A stretch of DNA of 64,000 bases from Lentisphaerales bacterium (GTDB taxonomy: Bacteria > Verrucomicrobiota > Lentisphaeria > Lentisphaerales > Lentisphaeraceae): assembly GCA_022446985.1 (NCBI GenBank), contig JAKVBD010000011.1, positions 42,648 to 106,647 on the forward strand, read 5' to 3'. The translations under genes and the position numbers were made by a program. Shown here one piece after another: positions 26,364 through 36,184 of this stretch; position 1 is the stretch's first letter; each line of letters starts with the position of its first letter. Below the pieces are notes generated by a model. It did not search any database. It was not told where the DNA came from and was given only the letters and a program-made list of their open reading frames with translations.

Positions 26364-29300
26364 CGCGGACGCAGCTCCCACAATGCTGCACTGACCCAAA
26401 AAGCAGACTGCATATCCATCACTTTTTTCTCGTGCCCTGCTCCCCATGTATCCGAATAGTAGATTTGCTCAGTGACTTCATTATAGCCAATAATTAACCT
26501 CATATGACCTCCCGAAGCTTGAGGAATATCAGCTTCAGGCATAATCCCAAGGTAAAGAGCCCAAGCCAGTGGTCTGCCATTATCTATTGAACGCATAATG
26601 CCTTTTTTGAAATCTTTATAACGGTTTTCCTGAGCTGCCATCTTAGCAAAAACAATACTTAATTCATCTGCTTTAAGCGAACGACTGTTAAAGAAATATC
26701 CTTCTTTTTTATAAGCTCTTTCAAGCTTCACTAAAAAGCGTTTTATGTCATTATCATTACTTAAAAAGCACTTTACCACTGTTTGAAAGTGCAATCTTAG
26801 TTTAGTAGAAATCTGCCCCAGGGCTTTCTTCAATTCATCGGGACCTGTACCCATAGAACTGGATAAAGCTAATTTAGCGATCTCATGCTGGTCAATGTCT
26901 TTACCATAGTAGTTAAGAATTCTCGCTGTCGCAGCACAGGCACAGTATCCCTTCTGTCCTTGATCCACCATAGGGATACCCGAGATATAAACTGAACCGT
27001 CTTTATCTTTACTAACCATCGATATCAGCTCATCATTTGTCAGAATATCACTACTGATACTGTCAATATTAACAGCATTCACACCTTTAACCGGAGGTGT
27101 AAAGCTCAGTCGAATATACTCAGCAGAAAAACTTTTCTTAGTTTGCGTAAAATTACTTTCAAGCTTAACTAAATGCTTAGTGCTCACACTCCAGTACAAA
27201 TGATTTCTCGCCAAGCCGGCATTTGGTTTATAAGCCAGTTTTTTACTGATAAATTTCTCTACATTACCGAGTGCTCTTTCCTGCAAGTTAACATAGTCTG
27301 CTTTACGAATAAAATCCTGATCGCCTTTGTTATAAACCATCAAAGTAACTTTACTTAAGGATCCGTGACGAAAATTAAAAAGAGTTTCGTGAGATACCGT
27401 TGAACCAATTTTCAATGGGGTAACTGAACGTGCAGAACGTTTCAATTTATCCGTCCAAACAGCACCAAAATTACGCATATTCGCTTCAAAATCTCTGGCC
27501 GTCACAAAAAATAATGTTGGAGAGTTTAAAAACTCTTCAAGCGTACTGACACTCACAGTTGCCGTAGGAGTCAGGACTATCTTCTCTTTAACTATGGGAG
27601 CTGTACTGACTACAGGTTGCTGGGCAATTTGACGTACTGTAGGATCTTCAGATGCTTGAGTTCTATAAGACAACAACCAATTATTCTCTTCAGATTTAAG
27701 CATATTTTTAACTTCTGTAAGTGGATCTATACTAAATTTATCAACTGCATCAGTTTTAATTCCACTCCAGATATTTGTCACTTCATTACTCGAACGACTT
27801 CCAGAGAACACTACCCGGAGGTGCACTCCACTTAGAGATTTATCTGAATACTTTCCATAGTAGTTTATGGGCTTACCATAAGCAAATGAGCTTTCTTTAT
27901 ATTTAGAATCTTCAGAGTACCTGAAGTTATCATTTCCAAAGCGAATAAGAGCGTCGATCAAACGGTTCTTTTTATTAAATGTAAACACTTGGGTATACTT
28001 AATACGAGTAAACCCTTCGATTGAGAATATAGATCCGCTATGCTTCAACTTCACAATTTTTTTAGGAGATCCTCTATCATACTCATGCAAGTAATAAAAC
28101 CTGGTATTTTTCGAGCCCGTGAACTGTACGGATAAAGCAGGGAGGTTCTTTTCATGCCAAATCTGGAATAGAGGCATCAACTTACCTTTTGAAACAATGT
28201 CAATCTTTTTAACTACACCATCTACCGTAGTCCAACGGTGGTAAGAATCTGCAGCGGGAACATCTCGTCCTAGAAAATTGGTAATTTCAGGAAAACCCCT
28301 AGAAGAAATTTTCAGTGAATATAAATCACCCTCTTGAATTCCGGTATAAAAATAGTTTTGACTTTCCTCTTTAAATTGATTCTCCCTCCAGTACATGCCG
28401 ATTTGTTGCTTCAAACTATCTAGATCGATGAATCTTTTGGCGAGATACATTTTAGACTCAAAATAATTAGCCAAGGTTCTTAAGTCTGCATCCCGGAGAA
28501 TCCTCTTTACCGACTCCTGATGGATGCGAGAATCTGTAATGCCATAGGCAAGGGTGATGTATGAAAGATATTTTCTATCGATTAAATCTGGGCAGTAGTA
28601 AGTAGCAAAAAAACGCAAACCAACATTTGAAGAGCTCTTCCCCAAAATCGAGCCATCCGCTCTAGTTTCCCAATTAAAGTCACAACCATATTTGTCATTC
28701 AAAGTCTCCTGTAACTCCAACCAGATTGTCTTCCAGGCATTTTCATTTTCGGCATGCTCTTTAGGCTTGAAAAATAGTCGTACTGATTGGAGCCCCTCTT
28801 TGTCATAGTCAATTTTACTCTCAGTCGCCAATGGAAATACTTTTGATTTAACTTTAGGTGTATGAGTTATATTCCCTGAATAAAACCTGTGATTGAACTT
28901 CTTCTTTAAATCAGCAATTGATAAATTAAAAACATCTTCTGATAGTAAATTATCTGCACTAAAAGGTGTTTTTGATTTTTTTTGAGGAGGCACAACTTCT
29001 GCCTTGGCTGCAAGCTTTGAATCACTAATTGCAACTAAGGTCTCGACCTCTAAAGCTCGACTGTCATTCGCCTCTATTTCATTAAAAAAAGCATCCAACT
29101 CATCGGCAGAGGCAAGCTTATTCTTCTCGACAGGCTTTTCAGCAAAATTAAATCCATCGATGATCTGTTTTTGAGGGACTTCAATTTTCTCCTCAACCTT
29201 TACTACTTGCTTAGGTAACTCAGGAGTCACAGTTTCTGCGACTTTGTTATCCGGTAATATCAGTACAACACCCAGGCAGATAGCCAGACTGAATAATAAA

Positions 29301-29374
29301 CCGCTTAATAATTTTAACTGAAAGTTTGTCAATTCCCTCTCCCATGTACAACAAATCCGAACAAGCTCACCCAT
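26360..29374 (-). CDS. Large membrane-anchored protein with C-terminal C39-like cysteine peptidase domain
   Basis: 1004 residues from the ATG at 29374, preferred because AAGGA lies 8 bases upstream. A GTG 18 bases earlier is the alternative. A membrane span near residues 18-42 (LLSGLLFSLAICLGVVLIL) anchors a long, beta-rich periplasmic region of unknown fold. The last 200 residues are a papain-like C39_2 domain: Cys in QGQKGYCACAATARIL, His in GGHMRLIIGYN and Asp in YYSDTWG. Such domains cleave peptides, often after Gly-Gly. It may follow the split YbbP-like permease gene as the last gene of that operon, with only 17 bases between them. Confidence 0.8.
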   Translation of the reverse strand: MGELVRICCTWERELTNFQLKLLSGLLFSLAICLGVVLILPDNKVAETVTPELPKQVVKVEEKIEVPQKQIIDGFNFAEKPVEKNKLASADELDAFFNEIEANDSRALEVETLVAISDSKLAAKAEVVPPQKKSKTPFSADNLLSEDVFNLSIADLKKKFNHRFYSGNITHTPKVKSKVFPLATESKIDYDKEGLQSVRLFFKPKEHAENENAWKTIWLELQETLNDKYGCDFNWETRADGSILGKSSSNVGLRFFATYYCPDLIDRKYLSYITLAYGITDSRIHQESVKRILRDADLRTLANYFESKMYLAKRFIDLDSLKQQIGMYWRENQFKEESQNYFYTGIQEGDLYSLKISSRGFPEITNFLGRDVPAADSYHRWTTVDGVVKKIDIVSKGKLMPLFQIWHEKNLPALSVQFTGSKNTRFYYLHEYDRGSPKKIVKLKHSGSIFSIEGFTRIKYTQVFTFNKKNRLIDALIRFGNDNFRYSEDSKYKESSFAYGKPINYYGKYSDKSLSGVHLRVVFSGSRSSNEVTNIWSGIKTDAVDKFSIDPLTEVKNMLKSEENNWLLSYRTQASEDPTVRQIAQQPVVSTAPIVKEKIVLTPTATVSVSTLEEFLNSPTLFFVTARDFEANMRNFGAVWTDKLKRSARSVTPLKIGSTVSHETLFNFRHGSLSKVTLMVYNKGDQDFIRKADYVNLQERALGNVEKFISKKLAYKPNAGLARNHLYWSVSTKHLVKLESNFTQTKKSFSAEYIRLSFTPPVKGVNAVNIDSISSDILTNDELISMVSKDKDGSVYISGIPMVDQGQKGYCACAATARILNYYGKDIDQHEIAKLALSSSMGTGPDELKKALGQISTKLRLHFQTVVKCFLSNDNDIKRFLVKLERAYKKEGYFFNSRSLKADELSIVFAKMAAQENRYKDFKKGIMRSIDNGRPLAWALYLGIMPEADIPQASGGHMRLIIGYNEVTEQIYYSDTWGAGHEKKVMDMQSAFWVSAALWELRPR

Positions 29375-29391
29375 AAGCATGTTCCTTAACA

Positions 29392-30582
29392 CTAAACTTC
29401 CGAGCGCAATAATTCCAGCGATGTTCTAGTATATGTTTTTGTAGAGACAATTAAGCCGGTTATGACAGTTAAAAGAATTAAAATGGCGTTGCTGTATAAA
29501 AGTACACTCCATTTGAATGGCATGTGATTCTGGAAAACGTATTCACCTAAGGCATAATTGCCGAGATAAGCTAAGAGCGCCCCCGCATTAGCTGCAATAA
29601 AAGCCAGAAAAGTAAATTCAGAAAAGAGAATTTTTCGAACCTGCTTTTTGGAGGCACCGATAACTTTAAGAAGAGTATTTTCCCGCAGTCTTTGCGATTG
29701 GCTTAAGTGCAATGAAGATACCAGAATAATCAAACCGGTTAAAATACTGAAGCCTGCCATAATCTTTACGGCTAAAGAAGCTTTGTTCAGCATATTACTT
29801 ATAGTTGCAACTACCAATGAAAGATCCAAAACCGAGATATTTGAAAACTCTTGAGTAATCTCTTTTTGAAGAGTAGCAGCTGTTTGGTTATCCGGAGTTC
29901 TAGTGATCGAAACAATCATTTGCGGTGCATCATTTAGCAAACCTTCTGGAAAGACCACAAAGAAATTCGGGCGCATTTGCATCCATTCAACATGCCGCAT
30001 ACCGCCAATAACACAGGGAATTTCTATGCCACCCAAATCAAATGTCATAGTATCACCGACTTTGAGATGCATCTTTTCCATAATCCCCCCTTCGACAGTC
30101 ACCGGTACAGGATTCTCTTTTGTTGGCAGTCCGCCTTTAAACTCTTTGACAAACTCTCCTTCCAAAATCTTTTCACTATCTAAAATACGATCGCGATATG
30201 TCGATCTATAAGTCCGTGTCAAAGTCCAACCTGGAATGCGTTCTTCACGCTTTAACTGGCGGTTTCGATCCAGCCAATACTTAGTCTCTTTACCCTTTAA
30301 GGTTTTCAGCTGCATATTCACAATGGGAATGACATCCATAGCACTTAGATTATTCTTTTCTAGGATCTTCTTTACTCCAGCTACCTGGTCTGTTTGAATA
30401 TCAAAAAGAATCAGATTCGGATTATTACCATCTTCAGTTTTGCGGACCTGATAAAGCATATTTTCCTGAACTAGAAACAGCAGCGCGATCAGAAATGTTC
30501 CTGTACCAAGAGAGCAAATCAAAGTCAATGTCTGATTCTGCGGTCTGTAAAGATTTTTAATCCCTTGCTTCCAGGTAAATGG
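29392..30582 (-). CDS. C-terminal half of a YbbP-like FtsX permease, cut off by an in-frame TAG
   Basis: The frame from 30582 to the TAG at 29392 is open for 396 residues and begins PFTWKQGIKNLYRPQNQTLT. That is the usual family linker into the second permease module. It is in the same reading frame as the upstream half, with only TAG (30583-30585) between them. It holds the fifth span (ICSLGTGTFLIALLFLV), a MacB-like periplasmic domain, and an FtsX domain with VIGASKKQVRKILFSEF. A TTG at 30528 is the earliest conventional restart but has no clear ribosome site. Together the halves would be 854 residues plus the stop, the normal size of YbbP. Confidence 0.8.
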   Translation of the reverse strand, partial: PFTWKQGIKNLYRPQNQTLTLICSLGTGTFLIALLFLVQENMLYQVRKTEDGNNPNLILFDIQTDQVAGVKKILEKNNLSAMDVIPIVNMQLKTLKGKETKYWLDRNRQLKREERIPGWTLTRTYRSTYRDRILDSEKILEGEFVKEFKGGLPTKENPVPVTVEGGIMEKMHLKVGDTMTFDLGGIEIPCVIGGMRHVEWMQMRPNFFVVFPEGLLNDAPQMIVSITRTPDNQTAATLQKEITQEFSNISVLDLSLVVATISNMLNKASLAVKIMAGFSILTGLIILVSSLHLSQSQRLRENTLLKVIGASKKQVRKILFSEFTFLAFIAANAGALLAYLGNYALGEYVFQNHMPFKWSVLLYSNAILILLTVITGLIVSTKTYTRTSLELLRSEV

Positions 30583-31959
30583 CTATAAATCCGGAACTGT
30601 TCTGCGAACAACATTCATCAAAACCCAGGCCAGGAAAACCAAAAAGAGCAAACTGCCAAGCATACCCCCGCCCAAGGCAACGCCAATTTTTAAGGTGTTA
30701 GCACTCATGATCGAAAACCCCATTACCAAGCTGGCCAGGATCAATTTAATTGGCCACTCCCAAGGGGTCTTAATGTGATCAATATTGACGGAACTTCTCA
30801 AACTATCGGCCGCAGTCATTTTATTCAGCTTTAAGAGAGGTGTCAGTGAGAAAAGTAAAGTGATGACAACACCCGCTCCGATACCAAGTCCAAGGGCTTC
30901 CCATGAGAATCTGGTTTCAACTTGCAGTGGTAAAAAGCTATTTAGCAATGCTGGAATAAATTCCTGAAGGATCAATCCCAAAGTACTACCGGCGATACCG
31001 CCTACAAGCCCCATCATCAAAGACTGAATAACATAAATATTTATCGACTGTGACTTTGAAGCTCCCACACAACGCAAAATAGCGGCATTTTGCAATTTGG
31101 AGCTTATGTGAACCCGAATCGCACTGCCAATGCCAATGCCACCGAGAAGTAAAGCTATGAATGCCACCAGGTTCAGGAAATGAAATAAGTTTGAAAGCGT
31201 CTTATCTATGGCCTCTTGTCGGTCTTCAGTAGTTTCATAGCGTATACCATGCTCCGTCTGCAGATCATCCATCTGATATTTTAACGCAACTTTATCGAAG
31301 CCCTCATTCAGTTTGAAGTAATGGCGGTAACGAACCCGACTGCCAAAGCCTATCAAACCAGTTGATTCTATATCTTTGAAGTCAATTAAAATTCTCGGAG
31401 CCAATTCAGAGATTATGAAACTTTCACCAGGTAACGATTTTAAATAACCAGCGACAGTAAAAGTCTGCTCACCAAGAACTACCGGATCTCCAACCTTTAT
31501 ACCAAATTGAAATACAAGAGATTCATCAATTAAAGCAGACTTACTGCCATCTCTTAATTTTGCCGGAGCCTCTACCGGAAGGGTGCCAATTTCTCCGTAA
31601 AGTGGAAATCCTTTTTCAACTCCCCTGAGCTGAATGAGGCGGGAAGCATTATCTGAATTCGGAAATTTACCCATAGTGGCAAAGCGCCACTCTTGCACAC
31701 CTTGAACTGCTAACTCATCGACAGATTTAACTACTTCCTTTGGAATCGGCTGGCGACTTTTAACTAGGACATCACCACCAAGTAAAGAACGTGATTGTTC
31801 CACTATGCCGTCGCGAACAGACGAACCAAAAGCCCGCAAAGCAACCAAAGCTGCCACGCCTAAGCAAATACAGGATAGGAAGAGAAATAAACGACCGCGA
31901 TGAGCCCGGCTGTCACGCCAGGCCATTTGCCAACACCATTTTGAGAAAAAGGCTTTCAT
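30583..31959 (-). CDS. N-terminal half of a YbbP-like FtsX permease (ABC exporter)
   Basis: 458 residues. The N-terminal span (LFLFLSCICLGVAALVALR) is followed by a MacB-type periplasmic domain, then three FtsX spans at about 255-365 with ILRCVGASKSQSINIYVI. A further span near the end (ILASLVMGFSIMSANT) precedes the final MNVVRRTVPDL. The ORF then stops at TAG 30585-30583 where relatives continue into a second permease module. Its ATG overlaps the ATPase stop by 4 bases. In E. coli the same gene order (tesA divergent from ybbA-ybbP) is known. The family is thought to export lipoproteins or hydrophobic compounds. Confidence 0.82.
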   Translation of the reverse strand: MKAFFSKWCWQMAWRDSRAHRGRLFLFLSCICLGVAALVALRAFGSSVRDGIVEQSRSLLGGDVLVKSRQPIPKEVVKSVDELAVQGVQEWRFATMGKFPNSDNASRLIQLRGVEKGFPLYGEIGTLPVEAPAKLRDGSKSALIDESLVFQFGIKVGDPVVLGEQTFTVAGYLKSLPGESFIISELAPRILIDFKDIESTGLIGFGSRVRYRHYFKLNEGFDKVALKYQMDDLQTEHGIRYETTEDRQEAIDKTLSNLFHFLNLVAFIALLLGGIGIGSAIRVHISSKLQNAAILRCVGASKSQSINIYVIQSLMMGLVGGIAGSTLGLILQEFIPALLNSFLPLQVETRFSWEALGLGIGAGVVITLLFSLTPLLKLNKMTAADSLRSSVNIDHIKTPWEWPIKLILASLVMGFSIMSANTLKIGVALGGGMLGSLLFLVFLAWVLMNVVRRTVPDL

Positions 31960-32636
31960 TCTGAACAGATTACTCCACCTTTGAGGCGAATGACCTGCTG
32001 CATTTTTGCCGCCAACTCATTATCGTGAGTCACCAAAACCAAAGTCGTTCCATACTTTTTATTGAGTCTAAACAAACTTTCCTCAATATGCCTGCCAGTT
32101 TCGGTATCGAGATTTCCCGTTGGTTCGTCGGCAAATAAAACTTTCGGTTCATTGATAAATGCACGGGCAATAGCCACTCGCTGCTGTTCACCACCAGACA
32201 ATTGATTCGGGTAATGTTCCCATCGATCTTTAAGGCCGACTTCCTCTAAAAGCTTTCTGGCTTTAGCTTCAGTTTCTTTGCCAGCACCCCCCTGAAGTTC
32301 CATCGGCACCATAACATTCTCAAGAGCAGTCAAAGTTGGCAATAACTGAAAAGACTGAAAAATAAAACCGACATTTTTGCTTCTGAGCTCAGCGCGTTGA
32401 TCCTCATTCATTTTCTGCAGATTTTCGCCGCAAAGAAGTATTTCACCGCTACTCGGTTCATCGAGACCGGCAGTTAGGCTCAAACAAGTTGATTTACCAC
32501 TGCCGGAAGGGCCAACTATGGCGACCGTTTTCCCCGCTTCAATTTGAAAGCTGACATCCTTCAATACATGTAGATCGTGATCCCCAATTTGATAATGCCG
32601 GTTAATATTCTTTACTTCTAGTATTATCTCGCTCAT
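31956..32636 (-). CDS. ybbA: LolD/YbbA-type ABC transporter ATPase
   Basis: 226 residues. All ABC ATPase motifs are present: Walker [10 protein letters not shown] (about 42-50), Q-loop [11 protein letters not shown], signature [15 protein letters not shown] (about 145-159), Walker B VLFADEPT and H-loop THDN. This is the MacB/LolD/FtsE subgroup, which powers mechanotransmission rather than classical import. It is translationally coupled to the split permease and divergent from the TesA-like gene, the E. coli ybbA arrangement. Confidence 0.93.
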   Translation of the reverse strand: MSEIILEVKNINRHYQIGDHDLHVLKDVSFQIEAGKTVAIVGPSGSGKSTCLSLTAGLDEPSSGEILLCGENLQKMNEDQRAELRSKNVGFIFQSFQLLPTLTALENVMVPMELQGGAGKETEAKARKLLEEVGLKDRWEHYPNQLSGGEQQRVAIARAFINEPKVLFADEPTGNLDTETGRHIEESLFRLNKKYGTTLVLVTHDNELAAKMQQVIRLKGGVICSE

Positions 32637-32789
32637 TCCACTTCCAGATGACTTTCAAATTCTTTTTATGCTAAACTTATAAATTAGAGTAATTTTTATA
32701 ACTTTTTAGCCTTTTTTCTGTATTCATTGTCTATGAGAGACAAATACTTGGATTATAAGTTACTAACCTTAATTAAATTTTTATGAATT

Positions 32790-33398
32790 ATGCTTAAAAG
32801 CTGCTGTCTTCACATCTACTTCTTCCTGTGTTTCAGCCTGACCGCAGAAACGACAATTCTGTGTCTGGGAGACAGTCTTACAGCAGGTTATGGCCTCAAT
32901 AAGGAGCAAGCCTACCCTGCATTATTGAGCGAAGAACTTTCCAAACATGGTAAATTCAAAGTCATCAATGCCGGAGTCAGTGGTAATACCAGTGCCGGTG
33001 GTCTGCGTCGTGTAGACTGGTACTTTAAGAATAAGACCGATGTGCTTATCCTTGCTCTTGGAGCCAATGACGGTCTACGCGGCCTGGATACCAAAGCAAC
33101 TAAAGAGAACCTTCAAAAAATCATTACCAAGTCTAAAGCTCACAATAGTGAAATCATTATTCTCATCGCCGGTATGCAAGTCCCGCCAAATATGGGGAAA
33201 GACTACGCCAAAGCTTTCGAAAATATATTTCCAGAACTCGCCAAGGAAAATGACTGTTTACTGATTCCTTTCCTCTTGGAAAATGTTGGAGGAGTTGCCA
33301 AAATGAATTTACCGGATGGTATTCATCCAAATGCTAAAGGCCAGCAAAAATTAGCTGAAAATGTCTTGCAAGTCCTCAATCCGGCACTCAAAAAATGA
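32790..33398 (+). CDS. tesA: TesA-like SGNH arylesterase/lysophospholipase
   Basis: 202 residues. A signal peptide (about 1-17) is followed by block I GDSLTAGYGL (nucleophile Ser), block II with the oxyanion Gly (NAGVSGNTSAGG), block III GANDG and block V DGIHPN (catalytic Asp and His). These are the SGNH hydrolase blocks in order. E. coli TesA is a periplasmic thioesterase I / lysophospholipase L1 of similar length (208). Its location divergent from ybbA-ybbP also matches E. coli. The stop overlaps the DUF4105 gene start by 4 bases. Confidence 0.92.
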   Translation: MLKSCCLHIYFFLCFSLTAETTILCLGDSLTAGYGLNKEQAYPALLSEELSKHGKFKVINAGVSGNTSAGGLRRVDWYFKNKTDVLILALGANDGLRGLDTKATKENLQKIITKSKAHNSEIIILIAGMQVPPNMGKDYAKAFENIFPELAKENDCLLIPFLLENVGGVAKMNLPDGIHPNAKGQQKLAENVLQVLNPALKK

Positions 33399-34624
33399 AA
33401 ACTTTCCTCTCTTCATTTTTTCTTTTAATTAGCTTTCTTTCAGCTCAAAACCCAATCCTTGATGCCAGACTTAAAAAAATAGACATTTACCTGCATACAG
33501 TCGATGTCGGTAACATGGTCTACAATAACTTTGGTCATACTGCAGTCAGAGTCCATGATCAAAATACGGGGCAGGATCTCGTCTACAACTGGGGCATTTT
33601 TGACTTTAGCGATCCCGTTAGTTTCTCCCTTCGTTTTTATCAAGGAGATCTCCTGTACAAACTTGGAGTCTACCCTTACGAAAATGCTATCCGCCACTAC
33701 GAATATGAAAAGCGCACAGTATGGGAAGATAAACTTAACCTGACTCCAGAGCAAAAAAGAATTTTTCTGCAAAAACTGGACTGGAATTACCGCCCTGAAA
33801 ACCGGCAGTATCAATACCAATATTTTTTCAATAACTGCTCCACAATTGTTCGTGACTATTTTGATCTGGCGATGCAAGGCACAATTAAAAATAAGCTTTC
33901 AAATGAAAAAACAGATATAAAGTATCGCGATGTAGTCCGCTCGGCTTATGCAACTAATCCTGAAATTCAGCTTCCTTTAGACATTCTCATGAATAGCGAT
34001 ATAGATCGTAAAATGTCTGTATGGGAAGAGATGTTTCTGCCTATGAAGCTTCGTGAACATTTACTCAAGTTCGAGAGCAATGGACAAAAATTCATTTCTG
34101 AATCTAAAATACTCACCGAACACCCTGAAATGATTCCTTACAAACTTAACTCATTTCAAATCTTTGCTGCTGCGATGTTCATTCTTGCCGGAGCATTGAT
34201 CATCGCCATCAAAAAAGAAAAACTTCTTCTTGAAAGAATGTTGTGGGTTCCCTGCCTGCTCATTGCCCTATTCATCGGAATCTTAGGTGCGATGCTGCTT
34301 CTTAACTGGATCTTTTCCGGTCACACAGACTTACACCACAATGCCAATCTTTGGCTGATATGGCCGATTGACCTGTTACTGCCATTTATTATTTTTAGAA
34401 TTCTTTGGGCTGGTAAAAGCTTTGCACTATCCAATACATCCAAGAGCAACTGGCTTTTGTATATCAAAGCGCACTGGCTAGTGTTCCCACTCGCAGCCAT
34501 TCTCTGGCTGACGGGTATCATCAGCCAGAACATTTCATGGATCCTTCTTTATTTCATGCCGGTGCTATGCTTGTTGCTTTTCGCCATCCAGCTAAAAATA
34601 AAGAATTGCGAAGTTAAGGTTTAG
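33395..34624 (+). CDS. DUF4105 (Lnb N-terminal-like) membrane protein
   Basis: 409 residues. A signal peptide (about 1-17) is followed by a DUF4105 periplasmic domain at about 25-180. Its NlpC/P60-like markers are the His in NNFGHTAVRVHD and the Cys in FFNNCSTIVRDYFD. About 190 further residues carry six membrane spans (IFAAAMFILAGALIIAI through ISWILLYFMPVLCLLLFAI). The domain also occurs in lacto-N-biosidase of bifidobacteria, where it assists folding, but most members are uncharacterised. The gene is translationally coupled to the TesA-like esterase gene and runs convergently into the sulfatase gene with an 11-base overlap. Confidence 0.82.
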   Translation: MKTFLSSFFLLISFLSAQNPILDARLKKIDIYLHTVDVGNMVYNNFGHTAVRVHDQNTGQDLVYNWGIFDFSDPVSFSLRFYQGDLLYKLGVYPYENAIRHYEYEKRTVWEDKLNLTPEQKRIFLQKLDWNYRPENRQYQYQYFFNNCSTIVRDYFDLAMQGTIKNKLSNEKTDIKYRDVVRSAYATNPEIQLPLDILMNSDIDRKMSVWEEMFLPMKLREHLLKFESNGQKFISESKILTEHPEMIPYKLNSFQIFAAAMFILAGALIIAIKKEKLLLERMLWVPCLLIALFIGILGAMLLLNWIFSGHTDLHHNANLWLIWPIDLLLPFIIFRILWAGKSFALSNTSKSNWLLYIKAHWLVFPLAAILWLTGIISQNISWILLYFMPVLCLLLFAIQLKIKNCEVKV

Positions 34625-36080
34625 CCTTTTTGGGCGGTCTATTGCTGTGATTTAAATTTTTAACAGCAGCTTTAGAATAACCAATTTCTTTTTCGTAATC
34701 TGACTTAGCTTTTTTCAATTTCTCAACAAGCGCTTTATGCTCTACTGAATCTGCAATATTGTTCATTTGTTGAGGGTCATTCTTTAAGTCGTACAGCTCA
34801 TACTTACCAGCAATTTCGATAAAGGTATAGCGTTCTGTGCGAATTGCCGAGTGCTTAGGCGAAGCATAGTAACGGTAGTACACTGACTTGCGCCAATCAT
34901 CCGGAGTCTTCCCCGCTAAAATACCTTTCAGACTTTTTCCCTGCATGGCTTCTGGAATTTCTACACCGGCTAAATCCAAAAAGGTCGGTGCATAATCGAT
35001 ATTAATACAGATATCTTCACTGACTGAACCAGCCTTGGTCAACTTAGGGTATCTCACCAAAAGCGGCATTCTCAATGATTCCTCAAGAGCCAGGCGCTTG
35101 TCGTAGAACCCATGTTGGCCTAACCAGTAACCTTGATCTGAAGAATAAACAACTATGGTATTTTCTGCCAGTTTGTGTTTATCAAGGTAATCCAGAACAC
35201 GGCCGACATTTTCATCAACGGCGGTTACACAACGAATATAAGTCTTTGCCATATGCTGATAAGCCACACGCCACTTATCTCGATTATTTGAAGCGTCATG
35301 CGGCTCCATTTCGGCTGTATGTCTTTCGTAATAATCGTTGTTATCGCCTTTTCTTGATAAATGAAATTTTGACTCATTCAGGAAAGCTTTCTTCAAGTGG
35401 GAATCACCATTGTGAACATCTTCAAAAAGATTCGATGGCTCGGGAATCTTGACATCCTTCAGTAACTCATTATGTCGCGGTGGGTACTGGTAATCATGAT
35501 GCGGAGCCTTGAAGTGCAAAAGTAAACAAAAAGGCTTTTCTTTGTCTCTTTTATCAAGCCACTGCAACGCTCTGTCAGTATAGACGTCTGAACTGTAACC
35601 TTCTAATTTTTCCAACTCATCCGTTGTATTACTGTAAAACGTCGGATTGAAGTATTTTCCCTGACCTTTGACTACTTTGTATTTATCAAAACCTCTTGGC
35701 TTCGAGTGAATATGCCACTTACCAACCAACCAGGTTTGATAACCACTCTTTTGTAATTCCTCAGTAAAAACAGGTGAATTATCGATAATAGAACCATTTA
35801 AGTTCAAAACACCATTTTTATGGCTGTATTGACCTGTCATTATGGAAGCACGGCTGGGAGAGCAGATTGAATTATTGCAAAAAGTATTCTTAAACAGCAT
35901 ACCTTCTTGAGCTATACGATCAAGATGGGGTGTTTTCGCATAATCTTTCAAGTGAGACCCATAAGCTGAGATAGCCTCTGAAGCATGGTCATCACTGAAT
36001 ATAAAAACTATATTTGGGCGATCTCCGCAAAAAGCACTGCTGATCAAGAGCAGCAAAGGCAGGATAATATTTAAGTTCAC
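34614..36080 (-). CDS. Secreted formylglycine-dependent sulfatase
   Basis: 488 residues from a GTG start with GGAG 7 bases upstream. A signal peptide (about 1-18) is followed by FSDDH (metal-binding Asp pair), the sulfatase signature CSPSRASIMTGQ with Cys73 to be oxidised to formylglycine, VGKWHIHS, and SSDQGYWLGQHG near 330. DUF4976-like C-terminal residues (YELYDLKNDPQQMNNIA) are typical of the S1 family of polysaccharide sulfatases. It removes sulfate from a marine glycan, but the substrate is unknown. No FGE gene is visible in the window. Confidence 0.93.
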   Translation of the reverse strand: MNLNIILPLLLLISSAFCGDRPNIVFIFSDDHASEAISAYGSHLKDYAKTPHLDRIAQEGMLFKNTFCNNSICSPSRASIMTGQYSHKNGVLNLNGSIIDNSPVFTEELQKSGYQTWLVGKWHIHSKPRGFDKYKVVKGQGKYFNPTFYSNTTDELEKLEGYSSDVYTDRALQWLDKRDKEKPFCLLLHFKAPHHDYQYPPRHNELLKDVKIPEPSNLFEDVHNGDSHLKKAFLNESKFHLSRKGDNNDYYERHTAEMEPHDASNNRDKWRVAYQHMAKTYIRCVTAVDENVGRVLDYLDKHKLAENTIVVYSSDQGYWLGQHGFYDKRLALEESLRMPLLVRYPKLTKAGSVSEDICINIDYAPTFLDLAGVEIPEAMQGKSLKGILAGKTPDDWRKSVYYRYYASPKHSAIRTERYTFIEIAGKYELYDLKNDPQQMNNIADSVEHKALVEKLKKAKSDYEKEIGYSKAAVKNLNHSNRPPKKAKP

Positions 36081-36184
36081 AAGTTAACTCCATTTTCTAA
36101 ATACTAGTCTACGAATCTCTAACTTGTGACACCATAGTTAAATAAAATTACTAAAGTTAAATAATTGACTATTTTAATTTTTAA

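Noticed and set aside
26222..26497. Plus-strand 91-codon ORF
   Set aside because: It overlaps the protease gene antisense, has many Cys and no ribosome site. The 32-residue ORF in another frame at 26265 is better supported.
30583..30585. Amber codon read as pyrrolysine or general TAG reassignment
   Set aside because: TAG is used as an ordinary stop in the window (for example at 3190-3192), and no pyrrolysine genes are seen. Only a local mutation or local readthrough remains possible.
32912..33094. Antisense ORF within the TesA-like gene and similar ORFs inside the DUF4105 gene
   Set aside because: They are shadows of genes with clear SGNH and DUF4105 motifs.
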